Shown piece by piece: positions 23,597 to 34,407 of a DNA stretch of 64,000 nucleotides. Position 1 is the first letter of the stretch. Every line of letters starts with the position of its first letter. The notes under the pieces were generated by a model. The model saw only the letters and a list, made by a program, of their open reading frames with translations. It made no database searches and was not told where the DNA came from. The stretch comes from Aegilops tauschii subsp. strangulata (lineage: Eukaryota; Streptophyta; Magnoliopsida; Poales; Poaceae), in NCBI RefSeq assembly GCF_002575655.3, contig NC_053039.3:215283622-215347621 (forward strand), given 5' to 3'. Position numbers and translations under genes: made by a program.

Positions 23597-25268
23597 CCTA
23601 TCCTCAAATAGAATCATTAAACAAGCAAACATATGCAAACAATGCAAACATAACAGCAATCTGCCAAAACAGTACAGTCTGTAAAGAATGCAAGAGTATC
23701 AATACTTATTCAACTCAAAAAATTCTAAAAATTTAACATATAGTAGAAAATTTATCAGAGCTTATTGTGCAAAAAGTTTCAAAATTTTATCATGTTCTGA
23801 CTTTTCTAGGGAATTTTTGCAACAGTGGTAAATTTTCTATTTTCAAACAGCAACAAATCGACTTGCAAAATAAGCATAGTAAAGGCTATCATTGCCACTT
23901 TTATTGAAATAAAAAATGCACAACATTATTGTAAATAACAGCAAGCAAATCCTAACAAAATAAATTGACGCTCCAAGCAAAAGATATATCATGTGACGAA
24001 TGAAAACATAGCTCTAAGTAAGGTTATCGATATTGTTGGAGAGGAAAGAGGGGATGCCTTCCGGGGCATCCCCAAGCTTAGTTGCTTGGATCTTCCTTGG
24101 ATATTACCTTGGGGGTGCCTTGGGCATCTCCAAGCTTAGGGTCTTGTCACTCCTTATTCTCCTCATATCGACATCTCACCCAAAACTTGAAAACTTCAAT
24201 CACACAAAACTTAACGGCACTTTGTGAGATAGGTTAGTATGATAAAGAGCAAACCATTCCCCTTTTGATACTGTTAACAACAAGATTCATAATTGTTCTC
24301 ACACAGTGCCTACTGTAGTATATCATTTCTACAATTTATATTGAGCAATATAAGCCACAGAAACTAGAAGACAAGCAAACTATGCATTGAAAACAGAATC
24401 TGTCAAAAACAGAATAGTCTGTAGTAATCTGTACTCAAACCATACTTCTGCTACTCCAAAAATTCTGAAAATTTAGGAATACGTGAGCAATTTGTATATT
24501 AATCTTCTACAAAAAGAATCAACTGAAAAGCACTCTTCTTTTAAAAATAAGAATTATTTTCGTGAGTGTAAAAGTTTCTGTTTGTCAGCAAGATCAAATC
24601 AACTATCACCCAACATGATTCCAAAGGCTTTACTTGGCACTTTATTGAAACAAAAGCAATAAAACATGATCAATACAGTAGCATAATCATGTGAACACAC
24701 AAAAAAGGTAAGTAAAAGTTTTGGGTTGTCTCCCAAGAAGCGCTTTTCTTTTATGCCTTTTAAGCTAGGCATGATGATTTCAATGATGCTCGCATAAAAG
24801 ATAAGAATTGAAACATGAAGAGAGCATCATGAAGCATATGACTAGCACATTTAGGTCTAACCCACTTCCTATGCATAGGGATTTTGTGAGCAAACAACTT
24901 ATGGGAACAAGAATAAACTAGCATAGGAAGGCAAAACAAGTGCAATTTCAAAACAATCAACACATAGAGAAGAAACTTGATATTATTGAGATATGTAAGA
25001 GCATATAATAATTTTCAGAAACATCAACAATATAACCATCACATACATCACTCTTTTCATGATGCACAAGCATAGAAGATTTATCACTCTTTATGGCATA
25101 CATGTCATCATAATAATCATCATAGATAGCAACTTCATTGTCATAATCAATTGAAACCTCTTCCAAAATAGTGGATGTATCACTAAATAAAGTCATGACC
25201 TCTCCAAATCCACTTTCATCAATTGTAATAAGATTCAACACCCTCCAAAATAGTGGTATCACTACTAC
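23597..25268. other. Element A interior with tandem roughly 0.7-kb repeats
   Basis: The stretch starts with the right CCTAT duplication of D. It continues an imperfect tandem repeat whose unit begins with a hairpin and two polypurine-like motifs (24066-24079, 24124-24137). The first unit begins near 10150 and is cut in two by D; the second begins near 24040. Short frames near the end (24957-25262) look like the decayed C-terminal part of the element A ORF, including Asp/Tyr-rich runs, but are broken. Confidence 0.6.
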
Positions 25269-25992
25269 CTAGAGTTGACACTCTTCCAAACCCACTTTCA
25301 TCAATGTAATCATCATAAATAGGAGGCATGATATCATCATAAAAAAATTCTTATCGAAAGTAGAAGGAATAAAAGGATCATATTCATTAAGCAAAGCATC
25401 CCCAAGCTTAGGACAAGCATTATTTCCAGCAAATAAATCTTCAAACATATCATACTCATTAAACATAGCATCCCCAAGCTTGTGTTTTTGCATATCATCA
25501 CAATCATTCTTATCAATAGCATGAATGGCACCAATAGTATAGCAAACATTATTATCATATTCTTCCAAGCAAGTGCTAAAAAGATTTTCAAGATCATAAG
25601 GGATATCTTTGTCTTCCCAATCATAATCATCACAACAAGCAATAGGCATAATAAAATCATTATCAATATCATCATCCTCCAGCAACATATTTGATTCACT
25701 TTCATGAGGCACGATGGTGATGGGAGCAATATTATTTGTGAGAGATACCTTTTTACCTCTATTCTTTCTTCTTTTCTTCTTCTTCACCACACCATGTGTG
25801 GGTTTAATTAATTTTTTTTCAAGCTTCTTATTGAAGAGATTGATTGGATAGGAAGCTCCTCCTCGTTACCTGATTCATCATAATAAACACTAGGAGGGTT
25901 TTGGGAAACATTTTACCTTTCATTAGTACTCTCTTCATATTCTATTTGTTTTCTTGTCTTTAGATAGTTGGCAATATAAGGATTCTCAATGC
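25269..25992 (-). pseudogene. Element A Cys/Asp-rich ORF, downstream half (broken)
   Basis: The frame from 25790 to 25269 encodes a basic start (KKKKRRKNRGKK) followed by a very acidic region rich in Asp, Glu, Asn and Tyr. It contains a twice-repeated KLGDA(M/L)xNEYD phrase; the DNA for KLGDA is the polypurine-like motif itself (25396-25409 and 25468-25481). Reading upstream to 25992, the sequence joins the Cys-rich half at 30464-31193 once the solo LTR is set aside, but a stop near 25910 and a one-base shift in an A-rich run near 25810 break it. No domain is recognised. Confidence 0.5.
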
Positions 25993-25997
25993 AATTT
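25993..25997. repeat. Target-site duplication AATTT of solo LTR E (left copy)
   Basis: AATTT at 25993-25997 recurs at 30464-30468, exactly outside the TG..CA ends of E. Confidence 0.85.
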
Positions 25998-28900
25998 TGT
26001 GGCACCCCGGCTCAGAGAAACCGGAACGCCTCGTATTCCAGCCCAGAGATCGAGGAGAAGTCTTCTGGAATACGGCACTGCTTAGCATAGAACAACTCAG
26101 CTCTTTATTACAATCTATATGGGTACAAGGGGATTACATCGGCACGGCGACACTATGCCTGCCACGGTTGCTCCATGCAAGCAGCAGAACAACACGATGC
26201 AGCGGAATAACTCCTGGCAGCGGAACAACGACGACGGTGATGAACTCCACTCCGCAGGGACTCTGGCTGGAACACTTATCCTAGCTTGCAAATAAGGAAT
26301 CCACGGCAAACAAGCAATCAAATCTGGCATGACCTGCAAACTGGCATGACATGCCAGGTCAGTACATTGAATGTACTTGCAAGCTCACAGCAACCAAAGC
26401 AATCAAGACAAACAATAGCATGGCAATTACAGATTTTTAAGCAATGATGAACACGATACTATCAGAACAACATGGCATGTACAACATGATACAGCTTGAA
26501 CAATACGAGCATGGCATAAACATATGAACATGATGAGACTAGCCTACAACATAATGAAACTATCATGCACCAACTTACTCTGCTCGGGTTACCTCGTAAC
26601 CATAACATGCATAAACTTACCATCACGGACATCACACGATCATCTCAGGATCCAATCAAGCTTGGTATTAACAATACCTTAGTAATCATTTATGACCGCA
26701 AGGAGCTAGATCTTTACCCTTGACTCCCACATAACATCCCAAATATCCAACAAGTTGGTACTCACGGTACCACAGTGATCCTCTCACGATCACATAAATA
26801 TCAACCAACTTCTTTCATCATCGAACCAGGGTTGTTATTAAGCACATCATTATTATTACTGTTGACCCACAGTGTGACCGACACGAACTGGGCCCTTATC
26901 CGCGGGCACGGCTATCGATAGATTTAACAAACACACTCTGCAGAGGTTAGCACACTGTACCCACACCACGGAACACATGGCCTCGCACTCCCATTCGGGT
27001 GGACCAACGGCGTTCCGACAAAATCGTCCTACTGCCATACACTCTCCCGGCCACTCTGACCAACTCCCCTTTGGGCTAAGTCCTGGGTGGCCCCGTGCCT
27101 ACCAAAGGCACCAACGGCCACCGTCGTGGCAAAACGGTCCCAAACGGGGACAAGGATCCTTACAAAAACAACGGGCACACAAGGCTTATGCTGTCCTACC
27201 CGGCCAAGGTAGCGCCCGCGCATAACCTTCCCTCGCGGGAGGCACCGGCGAGAGGCATGACAATAGATCTAGTTAGGACCCCCCCATAAGGTAAGCGTGG
27301 TTGCACTGGTCAGCTCGATAAGGTGGCACCATGACTCAGCCAACAGTTGTTCAAGTTCAATTTAATCCGGTTAAACTTGAATGCAATATGCTGAGTCATG
27401 ATAAAAATAACCTGATGCAACTACAATGCATGAACATGATATTAACATAAGCATGGGGGTGCATCCCAATCAACGAGCATAACAACAACATTTAACCATT
27501 TATCCAGATGAGCATGGCATACTTACGAGCATAGATATCACAACTAGAATACTACTCATAGCATAACATGACCACTAGCATCAACAATAAATACCATGCG
27601 ATAACGATAAAACTACCATACAAGCATTTAACCAACTGGGTGCAAAAGAACATGCATAACAACAGTACTCGGAACAGACGATAGTCATGCACCAAGGACC
27701 ATAACCAACATGTACTACTACCAAGCATGGACAATATTAAAGTAATACTAGCATGAAGATCATAATAACATAGTGCAAGAAAACATATCATGACGGTAAA
27801 CACTGATCTGTAAGCATAACCGAAATAACGACAGCAGCAGCAAAGCAGACAAACAGTTATTAAAGATTCAAGTTGAAAACAAGTGCTTCCGCATGGCTAT
27901 CATGCAAATGGTGGTTGTGGCTTGCCTGGGGATGAAGAAGGCTCCGGGGAGAAGTGCGGTGAAGCCGCAGAAAGATTCGCCAGAAAAGATTCCCTCTCGG
28001 AGGGGGCTGATTAGGGGCAAGGGTAAAATGGTCATTTCCAGTATGTCAAACCATACTGGAAACGATACCAAAAGTTCGGGCTCGAAGAGACGAAGATGTG
28101 GGCGTTGGATTCACCTCAATCGGAGTTACGGTTGCGGAGTTATGAGGTGTTGAACACCAGGGACCAATCTATGAATAAGACTTCAACAAACAAGTCCCTG
28201 GAGGCAAAACTGAAAGCGCCTTCGGGCCGATTACGCCTTCCGCAAAAGAAAACGTATATTCAGCCGAAGAACAATGGAAGTTCGTTTCCTCAAAGGGAAA
28301 ACGTATTTTGCGGAACACGCTTTCATAAGAGAAAAGCGCAAAGAGGGAAACATGCCTCCACTTATCCACGTGGCAAGGTGCTGGGCCACTGGCGCGTGGG
28401 TCCCAGGCGCAGGGGGGGGGGGGGGGGGGGGCACGGGCGCTCGTCCCCTTCCTCCCGCTCGCCTTATTCCTCGCGTGAAGCAGAGGCAGAGCAGGGGAGG
28501 GGCGACGAGGGGGCCGGCCTGCTCCGGCCCGGCCGAGGGCACCGGCGGGACCGTAGCGGCCAACCGCACCCATCCAGAGGGATTACGACCGCCGGGGAGG
28601 CGCGGGAAGGAGGGGAGGGGTGGCGCCATGGAGAGTACAGGAAGCTTCGGGCGACGGGGTTCTTCGGCGATGCGGCCGCTCCGGCGAGGGGGGAAGTGGG
28701 TGGGGAGGCTTATCGAGACGAGGGGGAGGCAGTGGACATGGAGGGGAGGCTAGAGGAGGCTCGGCTAGGCCGGGGCAGCTCGACTTCGGTGATGACCGAG
28801 AAGGCAATGGAGAAACGAGGAGGGGGCCGAGGACTCCGGTGGTCGAGGAGGAAAGAGGAGAGGCTTGGGAGCTGCGGGAGGGGTCGAGGGTCCTTATATA

Positions 28901-30463
28901 GGCCGCGGGAGGGGTTCGGGCGCGCTCTAGAGAGCTCTAGCTCGATGCCAATGGAGGTCAGGGGCGCGTTGTGGCACGGGCGCGGCGATTGCGACTCAAC
29001 CACGGAGAGTCCGGACAGGGAATTGATTCAGGAAGATGCAGACGAGAACGGGCGAGCTAGAGGACATGATGTGGACGCGAGAGGCAGAGGGGAGCGGACG
29101 AACACAGCACCGTGGTTTGGCAGATTGCGAGATTTGGCCTGTCCGACCCGTGGTCACCGCGTGAGCTGGCTCAAGCGGCGCGTTCTGGCCGAGCCGACAA
29201 TGTCTAGTAGAATGCCCTTAGTGCCCTGAGTCCAAAGACGGTAACCACTCGGTCCAGGGGCAAAGAAGAGAAAAGCAGGAGGTTCCAAACTAGCTGAACA
29301 GAAGGTGTTTGATGCCTTCTGTAGAAGATTGCTCAGGAGGGTTAGACTGAGATTTGACTGGGGTTGATCACTCACTAAGGTGAGTAAGATGGCAGGGTTT
29401 CAGCTCAATAGGAGGGGTTTAGCTAGTAGTTCCTGTAGAAACCACCAGACTGGACAGAAATACAAAACATGAAGTAGCACTCACTAGGAGTAATGGATTG
29501 GGCTGAAAATGGACATGGCAGAATGATTTGATCATATGAAGATGCTGAAAAAGGTTTTATACCATTTGGATAAACCAAAATGGTATTTCCTTCACAAACA
29601 TTTCCACTGACCAGAAACTTGCAAAAATTCTAGAGGGAAAATGGCTGGATGAAATATGCCCAAATTATGTGCAGATAGGTTATAAAGGTAGGAGAAGGCC
29701 TGGGAAAATTTTCAGACATAATGGAGCAAGATAAAATATACTTGCTTCACTAACTGAAAATTTGGACAGAAACAAAGAATTGATGCTCAGCTCACATGGA
29801 TGCATTGAATGAGCTCAAATCTTGAGGAGGGCTGTGATTTGATGATATGAAGGACCTTGCAAAATTTCAACTCATTTGGATATGCCTAGCTTGTACTTCC
29901 TGCACAATCAATTCCCTCAGACAAGAACTTTGAAAAATTGCTCAGGAATATTTACTAGGCAAATTAAGTTGAATTTTGGCATGGGGCAATTATTTGGGCA
30001 TGAAAAGGTGTCCAAGAAGTTTGGGGTCAATTGGGCAAAGGTAGATGGCATTTGCTTCACAATCTGCCATCCAAGACAGAATTGGAAATGAATCTATTGA
30101 GCATGATGGGAAACATGGCCAATGAAATATTTTTCCATATTTGAGGAAGATATGACCCAAACAATTTATGAGAATTATTTAGGGATTTTAGGAGTGATGG
30201 AAATATAGGTTGCTTCACAACCTAGGGCAAATTGAGTTATTCCTTTAATAGAAAAGGAATATCCCCAATAATATATTAGGATTTTGGCTAGGATGAAAAT
30301 GGAAAGGTCTAGGGAAGGATTTGGGTATCTCAAGCCACTCTGGAAGCAAAGAAGAGTTCTTCTTCTTCAGTTTCCAGACCACAGAGCCACGGAAAAAGAA
30401 ATCTCAGGCAAAAACATCAGAAAATCAAAAGAAAAAGAAAGGGCCAAAAACCAGGCTGTTACA
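25998..30463. mobile_element. Solo LTR (element E), 4466 bp
   Basis: The segment starts TGTGGCACCCCGG and ends GGCTGTTACA, so its termini are TG..CA. It has perfect 5-bp duplications and cuts a coding frame of element A. I see no internal repeat of either end, no PBS beside a second LTR and no pol motif, so a single LTR left by LTR-LTR recombination fits best. It holds a GC-rich segment (about 28390-28960), a run of 20 G at 28412-28431 and long compositional open frames. The minus-strand start TGTAACAGCC suggests minus orientation, but this is not certain. Confidence 0.75.
28412..28431. repeat. Homopolymer of 20 G
   Basis: An uninterrupted run of 20 G is flanked by GGCGCA and CACGGG inside a GC-rich part of the solo LTR. 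It lies within a long Gly-rich open frame that has no other support. Confidence 0.9.
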
Positions 30464-31193
30464 AATTTACCGCACAAAACATATAAATTTCTTCTAGATC
30501 AAAATCAAGAAATCTCTCGGGATTTGGAAAACCCTTAGTTATACGTTTCATTTCTTCATACCCCAAAAGAAGACTAAGCTCTTTATGATGCTCAAGGGTA
30601 ATCAAGTTATCACTATTTTTGGACACGATTTGATCGCATTGGAGATTTAAATGACCACATTCATTGCAAAGTTCACAAGGATGGCGAAAAAAATTACATC
30701 TTTCAGCACAATCATCTAGCCTCTCTTGCAACTTTTTCGGTTCTAAATATTTATGCTTCTTACAAAGTCTATCTTCCCTTTTTGGTGTGCAAAGGCACTC
30801 CCAATTCACTCCACAAAAAGTGACATGCTTATAAGAAACATTTTTGTCATGACTTGTGCAATCATCATTAGCATTTTGGATATTCAAAGAATTCATACTA
30901 ACAACATTGCAATCATGCTCATCATTCAAGTATTTTGTGCCAAACATTCTATTGACTTCTTTTTCTAGCAATTGAGCACAATTTTCCGAACCATCATTTT
31001 CAAGAAAGATATTATAAAGATGATCAATAATAGGATGCAACCAAAATTCCATTTTTTGTAGTTTTCTTTTATAAGCCAAACTAGTGATAAAACAAGAAAC
31101 TAAAAGATTCAATTGCAAGATCCAAAGATATACCTTCAAGCACTCACCTCCCCGGCAACGGCGCCAAAAAAGAGCTTGATGTCTACTACGCAC
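30464..31193 (-). pseudogene. Element A Cys-rich ORF, upstream half (cut by the solo LTR)
   Basis: This frame begins near the PBS and ends where E is inserted. The start is uncertain: the frame is open back to 31193 in the LTR, but the ATG at 31052 (MEFWLHPIID..) is a more natural start. The product has many Cys and His residues, including CGVNWECLC, a CxxxxxxxKHxYLxPKK stretch, and CAERC..HPCELCNECGHLNLQC. This resembles a metal-binding module but not a standard CCHC knuckle. There is no RT or protease motif. It probably serves the role of Gag or an RNA-binding protein in a non-autonomous element; that is an inference from its position right after the PBS. Confidence 0.55.
31151..31166 (-). 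other. Primer-binding site of element A
   Basis: The minus-strand sequence TGGCGCCGTTGCCGGG lies 10 bases after the LTR end (..GACATCA at 31177). A closely similar site follows the LTR of element C at 49425, which supports the assignment. Confidence 0.7.
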
Positions 31194-31622
31194 CTTTATT
31201 ATTGTAACACGCGTTGGGCCTCCAAGCGCAGAGTTTTGTAGGACAGTAGCAATTTTCCCTTAAGTGGATGACCTAAGGTTTATCAATCCGTGAGAGGTGT
31301 AGGATGAAGATGGTCTCTCTCAAATGACCCTGCAACCAAAGACAAGAAATCTCTTGTGTCCCCAACACACCTAATACAATGGAAAATTGTATAGGTGCAC
31401 TAGTTCGGCGAAGAGATAATGATAAAAGTGTAATATGGATGGTAGAAATATGTTTTTATAATCTGAATAAATAAAAACAACAAGGTAGCAAATAGTAAAC
31501 GGGCACAAAAACGGTATTGCAATGCTTAAAAACAAGGCCTAGGGTCCGTACTTTCACTAGTGCAATCTCTCAACAGTGCTAACATAGTTGGATCATATGA
31601 ATAAATAACACCCTATCAACGA
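31177..31622 (-). mobile_element. 5' LTR of element A, inner 446 bp only (outer part lost)
   Basis: Read on the minus strand the segment ends ..GTAGTAGACATCA just before the PBS. It does not reach the LTR start; similarity to LTR-type sequence stops near 31622, beyond which unrelated gene-island DNA begins. The outer part, about 1 kb judging from the other LTR, is missing, so the 5' end of A was deleted. Confidence 0.65.
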
Positions 31623-31880
31623 GCCCTATCAGACACCAAATTTCTTGGCTTCCGTGCTACAGCTAGATCTTCCCCTCGTTTCTGTTTTCCAACCCGGCGG
31701 CGGGTGGGGTGCGGTTTGCCAATAGTCGATTTGCTCAATGGCGGTCCCACATGAAAGTGAAAATGCTAGGAAACACGCCTTCCCTAGCTATGTGGCATGC
31801 CGGACAGGTCGTGAAGTACTCCCAATTCCCAGGCGTGTGGGGGTGCGACGCGAACGCGACAGGCCTTTTCCTTTTATGGC
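31623..31880. other. Unassigned junction DNA
   Basis: The DNA between the truncated LTR and the first Helitron is moderately GC-rich, without a credible gene or repeat boundary. Confidence 0.4.
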
Positions 31881-32211
31881 AATGTGCCCGTGCGTTGCGA
31901 CGGATCCAAAGTAGTAGAATAGTAGTACTTGTTCACAAACTTGAAAGAAATCACTCTTGTTTTGATATACTCCTAATATATTACTTTTCACTCAAAATAT
32001 ATTTCTCAGGCTGTTTTGATGAGGTGAGGGAGGGATGTGTTTCAAGATAATAAGGGGTTTTCTGCAAATTGGAGCAGAGAAGTGGGCTATTGTTGCAAAA
32101 ATGCCACGACTTACCTCACAGCCGTTAGATGCAGATCCAATGGTCTGAAATGACGGATGGCAGACACACCACCATCACCAACTGAGTCTTTTATAGGAGT
32201 AGGAGTAGAGA
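31881..32211 (-). mobile_element. Helitron copy, 3' terminus damaged
   Basis: On the minus strand it starts TCTCTACTCC (at 32211), shares about 300 bp with the copy at 35472-35813, and ends with the family's GTTGC..GCACGGGCACAT sequence. The terminal CTAG is replaced by other bases, so the 3' end is lost or mutated. Confidence 0.65.
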
Positions 32212-32658
32212 AAAATGTACAAATTGTATCATTTGGTTTTGCTCCTTGGCACGATCGATAGATAGAAATAACGATTGGAAACGCTAGGGCGGGGCTATTT
32301 CCGCCAAATAAGCAGGGGACGTAGTAGCTAGGTTGGCGTATCGTCGGTTTGGTCACATGCGGTCCAACATGTTCTAGTGTTTCTAGCAAGATGTCCGTGC
32401 GTTGCATGAAGTTGATGGAAAAGGTAAGCACAAACTTATAAATTGACGGATGGAGTACTAGTTACAGTGATGCATATAATTAAGCAAAGGGATCGCACAT
32501 GTCGGTATTGACTGGAACGAGAATGCAATAGCACAATAAGAATTAAGGCCACGATGATGCGATGAGAGTGGTGGTTACATGAGGCAAGAAGAAAGATGCA
32601 TCCATCAACATACGACCTCCTCCTCCTCAACTTAGTGCACCGGGCCACCGACCGGCGG
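32212..32658. other. Intergenic DNA and probable 3' region of the minus-strand gene
   Basis: It contains a short Helitron 3' end remnant at about 32371-32396 (minus strand ..GCAACGCACGGACATCTTGCTAG). The sequence toward 32658 is probably the 3' untranslated region of the gene that ends at 32659. No other feature is seen. Confidence 0.45.
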
Positions 32659-33201
32659 CTAAGGAGTGGCGGCTTTTGTGGCGAGGTCAAGGTGCTTCTC
32701 AGCAAAGGCATCCAAGGCTTCCAGCCAGTTGAGGAAGGCCAACGTCATAGCGTCCTCAATGGCCTTGTAGATACCTATGTACACGATTTTCTCGTACATG
32801 TGGATGTGTAGGTCGACAAATTCTTGCAGGGCGAGGCGCCTTGCGGCGAGTGCGACCTCCAGGTGGACATTCTTCATGGCGTCGGCGGGCAGTCGCAGGG
32901 CCACCAGTGCTTGAAAGAGGTTCCGGCCATGGAGGCCAATTAGGGTGGTAGTCAATGAGGAGCCCAGGCGCGCGGGCTGGAGGAGTACGGCGATGTCGTC
33001 CGCGAGCTTCTTGAGGACGGTGAACTTGTTGGTGGTGGCAACGATCATCTGGTCCAACTTAGAGTCGTAGTTGGCGTCGACGGCGGCCATCCACCAGCCG
33101 GTCGCGAACACCGCCTGGAGACGATCCTCGATGCCATGTCGCAAGCCGGCGTCGTGGACCATCTGGCAGAGCCGCTGGCCGCTTGCGCGCATCGCCGACA
33201 T
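32659..33201 (-). CDS. Small intronless plant gene, unknown helical protein (180 aa)
   Basis: The frame is GC-rich at third positions, unlike the AT-rich DNA around it. The start at 33201 (MSAMRASGQRLC) is chosen because a TATA box lies at 33295-33303 on the same strand; an in-frame ATG at 33279 is only about 20 bases from it and would probably precede transcription. The product is predicted to be almost entirely alpha-helical, with alternating Ala/Leu and charged residues and phrases such as VFATGWWMAAVDANYDSKLD and ALAARRLALQEF. There is no signal peptide, membrane segment or catalytic motif that I recognise. A head-to-head gene lies about 600 bp away. Confidence 0.6.
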   Translation of the reverse strand: MSAMRASGQRLCQMVHDAGLRHGIEDRLQAVFATGWWMAAVDANYDSKLDQMIVATTNKFTVLKKLADDIAVLLQPARLGSSLTTTLIGLHGRNLFQALVALRLPADAMKNVHLEVALAARRLALQEFVDLHIHMYEKIVYIGIYKAIEDAMTLAFLNWLEALDAFAEKHLDLATKAATP

Positions 33202-33294
33202 GGGTTTGGAGTGAGCACTTTTCCGCTTAGTGTAGGTGCTTAGGAAAATGCTTAGGTGCGTACGATGTGGTAGATGCATTGGAATGGAGGGGCG

Positions 33295-33303
33295 CCTTTA
33301 TAT
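33295..33303 (-). promoter_or_regulatory. TATA box for the 32659-33201 gene
   Basis: The minus strand reads ATATAAAGG, in a GC-rich setting, about 95 bases before the chosen ATG. The spacing allows a short 5' leader. Confidence 0.5.
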
Positions 33304-33710
33304 GAGTGCAAACTGCGTTGCATTCACATCGTGCAGCCTCTTTTCCCGGTCCTCCTCCAATTACTTCCCTCATGCATTCACGATGCTAATTGAAGGAGGC
33401 TGCATCATTGGCTGTTCAACATTTCGGGAACCGCTACCCCTCCCTCGTCTGCATTAAAGCCATATCGGGAACTGTGCTGCCCACTGTCAAATTGAATAGT
33501 ACTGCGCTGCCCGCTGCACGCCTGGCTGAACACGCCTCCTCGCCTCCATCAAACCCCTCCGTTCAACCCGCATGCAAACCGAGAAACCTACTCCGGCCAC
33601 ACGTCCGTTCATGAGCGGACCGGAATTAAACGCAACACCGGCCGAGCTCCTCCCGTTCGCCCTCAGTTTAAACAAGGCCAGACGCCGGCCAATCTCCTAT
33701 CGTCCGCCCT

Positions 33711-33720
33711 CTATTTAAAC
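33711..33720 (+). promoter_or_regulatory. TATA-like box for the 33803 gene, in a duplicated segment
   Basis: CTATTTAAAC lies 83 bases before the ATG at 33803. A near copy (CAGTTTAAAC) sits about 48 bases upstream in a tandem duplication of roughly 50 bp that also repeats CGCCCTC and GGCCAGAC. Confidence 0.4.
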
Positions 33721-33802
33721 GAGGCCAGACAGACAGCGGGCAAGAATCGCACCCCTCCGCCGCTCCCCCATCTCCTCCTTCACCATTTTCTCCACTCTTC
33801 CG

Positions 33803-34234
33803 ATGGCTTCCGAGGAGCCGTTCTCTGGCATACTACCCGGCTGGGTGGCCCGCCGAGCCCTGCGGATACGGGCGAGGCCGCTCGGTGCTTCACCAACCAC
33901 GCTTGGCCCGACAGAGCCAGTTGCCGCCCCAATCCGGCGCGTGGTTCAGCAACTCGCCGCTCCAGTTCAGCTCGATGAGGAGTGGCGAGTTGCTCCACGC
34001 CGGCACGGCGGCGAGCACGCCGGTACGGGCGTCGTCGCTGCCGCGTCGTACCGCGCCACCAGTGTCTGCGGTGGTCGCGCCTCCCGTGTCTGTGGGCGCG
34101 CCTCCTGTCCCTGCGGCCGCGCCTCCCATGCCTGCGGCAATGCCATGCAGGCAGAGATAGAAGCCGGGTGCATGGAGAGCGACGAGTTGGTGGCCAGCTT
34201 CTCTGTGTCCGCTGCCATCATCGAGGAGAAGTAG
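33803..34234 (+). CDS. Putative small GC-rich gene or gene fragment (143 aa), unknown
   Basis: The ATG has a good context (CTTCCGATGGCTTCC) and lies downstream of a TATA-like box. The first about 60 residues look like a genuine soluble protein (GWVARRALRIRARPLG, then QLDEEWRVAP). After that the frame becomes Cys/Arg/Gly-rich and repetitive (RASRVCGRASCPCGRASHACG), while the next frame gives a Val/Pro/Ala repeat. A frameshift near 34000 is therefore likely, and the true product may differ. I do not recognise a domain. It could be a decayed gene. Confidence 0.35.
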   Translation: MASEEPFSGILPGWVARRALRIRARPLGASPTTLGPTEPVAAPIRRVVQQLAAPVQLDEEWRVAPRRHGGEHAGTGVVAAASYRATSVCGGRASRVCGRASCPCGRASHACGNAMQAEIEAGCMESDELVASFSVSAAIIEEK

Positions 34235-34407
34235 AACACGGGAGGCCGCCGCCACTTGGGTCCCATGAAGGCCACCGCCGAGGCGACAACTGCGCATTTA
34301 GGTGGTTTCTTTGTTGTTCGTCTCTTTCGAGGACCTTCGTCGACCCCGCAAGTGTCTGCAGGACATGAGGAAGACAAAGGGATACGGGGGCGGCCATTTA
34401 GATTAGG

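Larger units (their letters stand above)
7659..31622 (-). mobile_element. Non-autonomous LTR retrotransposon (element A), split by B, D and E
   Basis: On the minus strand the element starts with a truncated 5' LTR (31177 to about 31622). A PBS of the TGGCGCC type follows at 31151-31166, then a Cys-rich ORF, repeat-rich non-coding DNA, a polypurine tract (8607-8620) and a 3' LTR (8606 down to 7659, then interrupted by B). Removing D and E leaves about 6 kb of interior with no protease, RT, RNase H or integrase motif. LTR wording (TGATACGTCTCCAAC.., ..GTAGTAGACATCA) matches an abundant Triticeae gypsy-like group (Sabrina/WHAM-like); that name is recalled, not verified. Confidence 0.7.

Noticed and set aside
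28096..29229. 377-codon plus-strand frame in the solo LTR
   Set aside because: It crosses the 20-G run, is Gly/Arg/Glu-rich, and overlaps open frames in other phases; no domain-like sequence.
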